A stretch of DNA of 15,830 bases, taken from contig DWVE01000036.1 of assembly GCA_019120375.1 (NCBI GenBank), positions 1 to 15,830 of the forward strand, in the 5' to 3' direction. Both the position numbers and the translations under genes were made by a program. Origin of the DNA: Allofournierella_A excrementavium. Its GTDB lineage: Bacteria > Bacillota > Clostridia > Oscillospirales > Ruminococcaceae. The notes under the pieces were generated by a model that did no database searches, was not told the origin of the DNA, and saw nothing but the letters and a program-made list of their open reading frames with translations. Of this stretch, positions 13,326-15,830 are shown piece after piece (position 1 is the first letter of the stretch; every line of letters starts with the position of its first letter).

Positions 13326-13369
13326 GAGAATCCTAAACAATTTTATTTAATTTATTTTGCGTACTCCGA

Positions 13370-13398
13370 TTGACACAAGCTATTTTGCTTAGTATAAT
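13370..13398 (+). promoter_or_regulatory. Perfect-consensus rightward promoter of the xis-int-mob operon
   Basis: TTGACA (13370-13375), exactly 17 bases and TATAAT (13393-13398): every base matches the sigma-A consensus. Such a promoter must be kept silent by a repressor, and heptamer boxes overlap its spacer and transcription start. Confidence 0.93.
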
Positions 13399-13425
13399 GA
13401 TGACAGGCTAAGCATAATAGCTTAG
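13386..13425. promoter_or_regulatory. Operator: TGCTTAG/CTAAGCA heptamers over the rightward promoter
   Basis: TGCTTAG (13386-13392) abuts the -10 box, its inverted copy CTAAGCA (13408-13414) lies at the transcription start, and a third AGCTTAG (13419-13425) follows. The inverted pair is 22 bases apart centre to centre, two helical turns. A further copy lies at 13310-13316 in the repressor's own promoter. Confidence 0.65.
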
Positions 13426-13507
13426 AATCAATGAATAAAAAAGAACTGTCGCAATCCCTGGTTATACATCCGGGAAAAAAGTGACGGACGAAAGTGAGGA
13501 GGCATTT

Positions 13508-13642
13508 ATGGAACACAATATCCAGCCGCAGCAGCCATCAACGAAGAAAGGAAGGTATTTTCAATGCAGGCACAAAACTTTATGCGCGTGGAGGAAGTGG
13601 CCCAGGAGCTGGGCATCTCCAAGTCCCACGCCTACAAGGTGA
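13508..13642 (+). CDS. Possible small ORF upstream of and overlapping the excisionase
   Basis: A 44-codon frame starting MEHNIQPQQP with a very good GAGGAGG site seven bases before the ATG. It runs out of frame into the excisionase gene and ends inside it. It may be a leader that feeds ribosomes to the excisionase start, or a real small protein; only the first 19 codons lie outside the next gene. The 302-base stretch between the repressor and the excisionase otherwise holds the two promoters and operators, plus a 17-codon frame at 13430 without a ribosome binding site. Confidence 0.35.
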   Translation: MEHNIQPQQPSTKKGRYFQCRHKTLCAWRKWPRSWASPSPTPTR

Positions 13643-13758
13643 TCCATAAGCTCAACGCTGAGCTCCGGGAGAAGGGCTATCTGACCATCTCCGGGCGGGT
13701 CAACCGAAACTTTTTCATGGAGAAGTTTTGCTACGGCAAGACGGGAAAGGAGGGCTAA
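13564..13758 (+). CDS. Excisionase-like HTH DNA-binding protein
   Basis: A 64-residue protein with a winged or MerR-like helix-turn-helix: MRVEEVAQELGISKSHAYKV (7-26), followed by IHKLNAELREKGYLTISGRV and a basic/aromatic tail. The size and position directly before the integrase fit a recombination directionality factor, which bends attachment-site DNA and favours excision. GGAAGG lies eight bases before the ATG. Two bases separate its stop from the integrase start, so they are co-transcribed and probably translationally coupled. Confidence 0.8.
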   Translation: MQAQNFMRVEEVAQELGISKSHAYKVIHKLNAELREKGYLTISGRVNRNFFMEKFCYGKTGKEG

Positions 13759-13760
13759 TC

Positions 13761-14834
13761 ATGGCAGTCTATAAAGAAGAAAAGACCAACACTTGGCGGG
13801 CGGTCTATCGCTACACCGATTGGAACGGCGAGCGCAAGCAGACCCAGAAGCGGGGCTTCAAGACCAAACGGGAGGCACAGGCCTGGGAGCGCGAACAGCT
13901 CAACAAGACCAGCGCTGATCTGGACATGACCTTCAAGAGTTTCGTGGACCTCTACACGGCGGATATGAAAACCCGGCTCAAGAAGAACACCTGGGCTACC
14001 AAGGACCATATCATCCGCACCAAGCTGCTGCCCTATTTCGGCAGGCTGAAAATGTGTAACATCACCGCCCAGCAGATCATTACCTGGCAGAACGAGATGC
14101 TGAACCATAAGGACGAGAACGGCAAGCTCTACTCGCCGGTGTACCTGAAAACGGTCAACAATCAGCTCAGCGCCATCTTCAACCACGCGGTTCGGTACTA
14201 TAACCTCCGGGAGAACCCCTGCAAGAAGGCAGGAAGTATGGGCAAGAAGAAAAACCGGGAGATGATGTTCTGGACCAAGGAGCAGTACCTGAAATTTGCC
14301 GAGGTGATGATGGACAAGCCGCTATCCTTCTATGCCTTTGAGATGCTCTACTGGTGCGGTATCCGGGAGGGGGAGCTGCTGGCCCTGACCCCGGCGGACT
14401 TTGACTTCGAGAAGTGTACGGTGTCTATCAACAAGTCCTATCAGCGTCTGAACGGCGAGGACCTGATTACCACCCCTAAGACGGAAAAGAGCAATCGTGT
14501 CATCACCATGCCGCAGTTTCTGGCCGAGGAAATCCAGGATTACATCAAAATGCTCTACGGGATCGGGCCGGACGACCGGATGTTCACCGTCACCAAGAGT
14601 TATCTTCACCGGGAAATGGACCGGGGAGCCAAAGAAGCAGGGGTACCGCGTATCAGAATCCACGATATTCGTCACAGCGCGGTTTCACTTCTGATCGACA
14701 TGGGGTTCTCTGCCACGGCCATCGCGGATCGGGTAGGACATGAGAGCATCGACATCACTTACAACTACGCGCATCTGTTTCCGTCCAAGCAAGCGGAAAT
14801 GGCGGACAAATTGAACATGGAAAGGGGCAGTTAA
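13761..14834 (+). CDS. int: Tyrosine-type site-specific integrase
   Basis: A 357-residue recombinase that inserts and excises the element. The N-terminal arm-binding domain (1-50, with YRYTDWNGERKQTQKRGFKTK) is followed by a SAM-like core-binding domain (56-150) and the catalytic domain (about 170-350). Catalytic residues are visible: R202 in GIREGE, a lysine near K240, H301 and R304 in HDIRH, H327 in VGHES and the nucleophile Y336 in YNYAHLF. Nothing is missing, so the enzyme should be active. The ATG at 13761 follows AAAGGAGG (13746-13753). It belongs to the broad phage/Tn916 integrase family common in clostridial elements. Confidence 0.95.
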   Translation: MAVYKEEKTNTWRAVYRYTDWNGERKQTQKRGFKTKREAQAWEREQLNKTSADLDMTFKSFVDLYTADMKTRLKKNTWATKDHIIRTKLLPYFGRLKMCNITAQQIITWQNEMLNHKDENGKLYSPVYLKTVNNQLSAIFNHAVRYYNLRENPCKKAGSMGKKKNREMMFWTKEQYLKFAEVMMDKPLSFYAFEMLYWCGIREGELLALTPADFDFEKCTVSINKSYQRLNGEDLITTPKTEKSNRVITMPQFLAEEIQDYIKMLYGIGPDDRMFTVTKSYLHREMDRGAKEAGVPRIRIHDIRHSAVSLLIDMGFSATAIADRVGHESIDITYNYAHLFPSKQAEMADKLNMERGS

Positions 14835-14836
14835 AA

Positions 14837-15172
14837 ATGTCAGCAAAGAATTTGGACAAGCACAACCGTTGGAGAAACAAGACCGTGGCCTTCCGGGTCT
14901 CCCCGGAGGAGGACACCCAGATCGAGACGGCGGTGAAGCTCACCGGCCTGACTAAACAGGACTACATCATCCGGCGGCTGCTCTGCCGAGATGTGGTGGT
15001 CCAGGGCAACCCCAGGGTCTACAAGGCGCTGCGGGATCAGCTGGCCGCTGTGTTGGATGAGCTGCGCCGGATCGAAGCCGGGCAGTGCATGAACGACGAG
15101 CTGCTGGACACCATCCAGATGATCGCTACTATTATGAACGGGATGCAGGAGGACTTTGCCTATGAGCGATGA
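14837..15172 (+). CDS. MobC-like relaxosome protein
   Basis: A 111-residue protein with a ribbon-helix-helix-like start (KTVAFRVSPEEDTQIETAV, 15-33, then TGLTKQDYIIRRLL) and a helical C-terminal half. This fits MobC-type accessory proteins, which bind the origin of transfer and help the relaxase nick. No relaxase is visible yet; it would lie to the right of the window. The gene begins two bases after the integrase stop and overlaps the next gene by 11 bases, so it is part of the same operon. A role as copy-control or other DNA-binding protein cannot be excluded. Confidence 0.65.
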   Translation: MSAKNLDKHNRWRNKTVAFRVSPEEDTQIETAVKLTGLTKQDYIIRRLLCRDVVVQGNPRVYKALRDQLAAVLDELRRIEAGQCMNDELLDTIQMIATIMNGMQEDFAYER

Positions 15173-15830
15173 GAAAAAGAAAATGACCGCCCATGGCTCG
15201 TCTGTTGGCGCAGATGATGGGCAGTCAATCTCTCAAAATTCCAAAACCACTATACCAAACCCGGACGAAAAAAGCAATTCCCCCGAAAGAGATTTGGAGG
15301 AACTTTACCGGAAGATGCGCCGCATGAGCGACCCGGCCTACCTCCATACTGTGACCCTGGACGAGCTGATGGACAATGTGTTCGAGGGCAAATCCGCGGT
15401 GATTGAAAACCTGCTCTATACAGGAGCGTACATCCTTGCCGGAGCGCCGAAAATCGGAAAGTCTTTCCTGGTGGCACAGATCGCCCACCATGTCAGCACC
15501 GGGCAAGACCTGTGGGGCTACAAGGTCCATCAAGGGACTGTCCTCTATCTTGCCCTAGAAGATGACGAGAGCCGCTTACAGCGCCGGATGTTCCGTATGT
15601 TCGGAGTAGAGGGGACAAGCTCCCTCCACTTTGCCACCAATGCTAAGATGATTGGTGGTGGTCTGGATGAACAGCTGGAAAAGTTTGTCCGGGAGCACAG
15701 TGACACCAGACTGATTATCGTGGATACCCTGCAAAAGGTCCGAGAGGCGGTAAGCGATAGTTACAGCTACTCCAGCGACTATGAGGTGATCGGCAAGCTG
15801 AAGCAATTTGCTGACCGATATGGCGTCTGC
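15162..15830 (+). CDS. RepA-like AAA/RecA-fold ATPase, 5' part
   Basis: The first 223 codons of a gene that continues beyond the window. A polar, low-complexity N-terminus (1-45) is followed by a RecA-like ATPase fold: Walker A GAPKIGKSF, then LYLALEDDESRLQRRM, a typical AAA_25/RepA hexameric-helicase motif, and Walker B LIIVDTLQK. Such ATPases act as replicative helicases of plasmids and mobilizable elements, which may replicate as circles after excision. The ATG at 15162 overlaps the end of the MobC-like gene; a short AGGAGG site (15147-15152) precedes it. The C-terminal half, which would confirm the helicase, is not seen. Confidence 0.75.
   Translation, partial: MSDEKKKMTAHGSSVGADDGQSISQNSKTTIPNPDEKSNSPERDLEELYRKMRRMSDPAYLHTVTLDELMDNVFEGKSAVIENLLYTGAYILAGAPKIGKSFLVAQIAHHVSTGQDLWGYKVHQGTVLYLALEDDESRLQRRMFRMFGVEGTSSLHFATNAKMIGGGLDEQLEKFVREHSDTRLIIVDTLQKVREAVSDSYSYSSDYEVIGKLKQFADRYGVC

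Larger units (their letters stand above)
12590..15830. mobile_element. Left part of an integrative mobilizable element inserted after guaA
   Basis: From about 12,590 onward the base composition drops from the GC-rich background, with AT-rich control regions, and the gene content changes to repressor, excisionase, tyrosine integrase, MobC-like protein and RepA-like ATPase, in that order. The host gene guaA ends at its full C-terminus at the boundary. No capsid, tail or conjugation-machinery gene is seen in the visible part, so an integrative mobilizable element, an ICE or a satellite are all possible. The left edge is estimated to within tens of bases; the right edge is outside the window. Confidence 0.7.

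Noticed and set aside
13430..13483. A 17-codon frame just after the rightward promoter of the element
   Set aside because: No ribosome binding site precedes its ATG; the operator box lies there instead.
12576..15830. CRISPR array or tRNA gene as integration target
   Set aside because: No regularly spaced repeats and no tRNA-like cloverleaf were seen anywhere in this part; the only host gene at the junction is guaA.

Overview
The window comes from a high-GC member of the Firmicutes, most likely an Oscillospiraceae/Ruminococcaceae-type gut clostridium (relatives such as Gemmiger, Subdoligranulum or Faecalibacterium; this is an inference from gene content, strong Shine-Dalgarno sites and GC-rich third codon positions, not from a database match). 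It falls into a GC-rich chromosomal part (1 to about 12,590) and a visibly less GC-rich mobile element (about 12,590 to the right edge), inserted directly downstream of guaA.

Layout. (1) 1-4343: the 3' end of a phosphonate/phosphite-type ABC importer operon (phnC tail, two phnE permeases), a cytoplasmic 5'-nucleotidase-family metallophosphoesterase, and an inositol-monophosphatase-family phosphatase with its own promoter. The operon joins uptake of a phosphorus compound to phosphate-ester hydrolysis; no C-P lyase gene is visible. (2) 4403-5133, minus strand: a small sigma-70 region-4-like regulator, preceded by an overlapping 72-codon small ORF with a good promoter and ribosome binding site. 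(3) 5190-5957: a peptidase-S51-like protein with a terminator shared with the broken 3' end of a methyltransferase-like gene (about 5967-6050, minus strand). (4) 6086-6671: an XRE-type regulator fused to two membrane segments. (5) 6676-10115: response regulator, ABC ATPase, ABC permease and histidine kinase, a two-component/ABC-exporter module of the peptide-resistance type, with repeated TTGACG-like boxes ahead of the transporter genes. (6) 10141-11469: a strong promoter, a 32-codon leader peptide overlapping mutually exclusive hairpins, an SD-sequestering hairpin and an MFS exporter, together an apparent attenuation-controlled efflux system. (7) 11483-12575: guaA, but only the ATP-pyrophosphatase part of GMP synthase.

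(8) 12,590-15,830: the left part of an integrative mobilizable or similar element: paired TGGCAAC repeats, a bidirectional terminator, a leftward XRE repressor, a divergent control region with a perfect-consensus rightward promoter and repeated CTAAGCA/TGCTTAG boxes, then an excisionase-like HTH protein, tyrosine integrase, MobC-like relaxosome protein and a RepA-like ATPase that runs off the window. The repressor probably holds the int-xis-mob-rep operon silent in a phage-like switch.

The most interesting candidates for new biology are the leader-peptide/hairpin control region ahead of the MFS pump, the amidotransferase-less GuaA, the compact operator switch of the element, and the uncharacterised small ORF ahead of the sigma-like gene.
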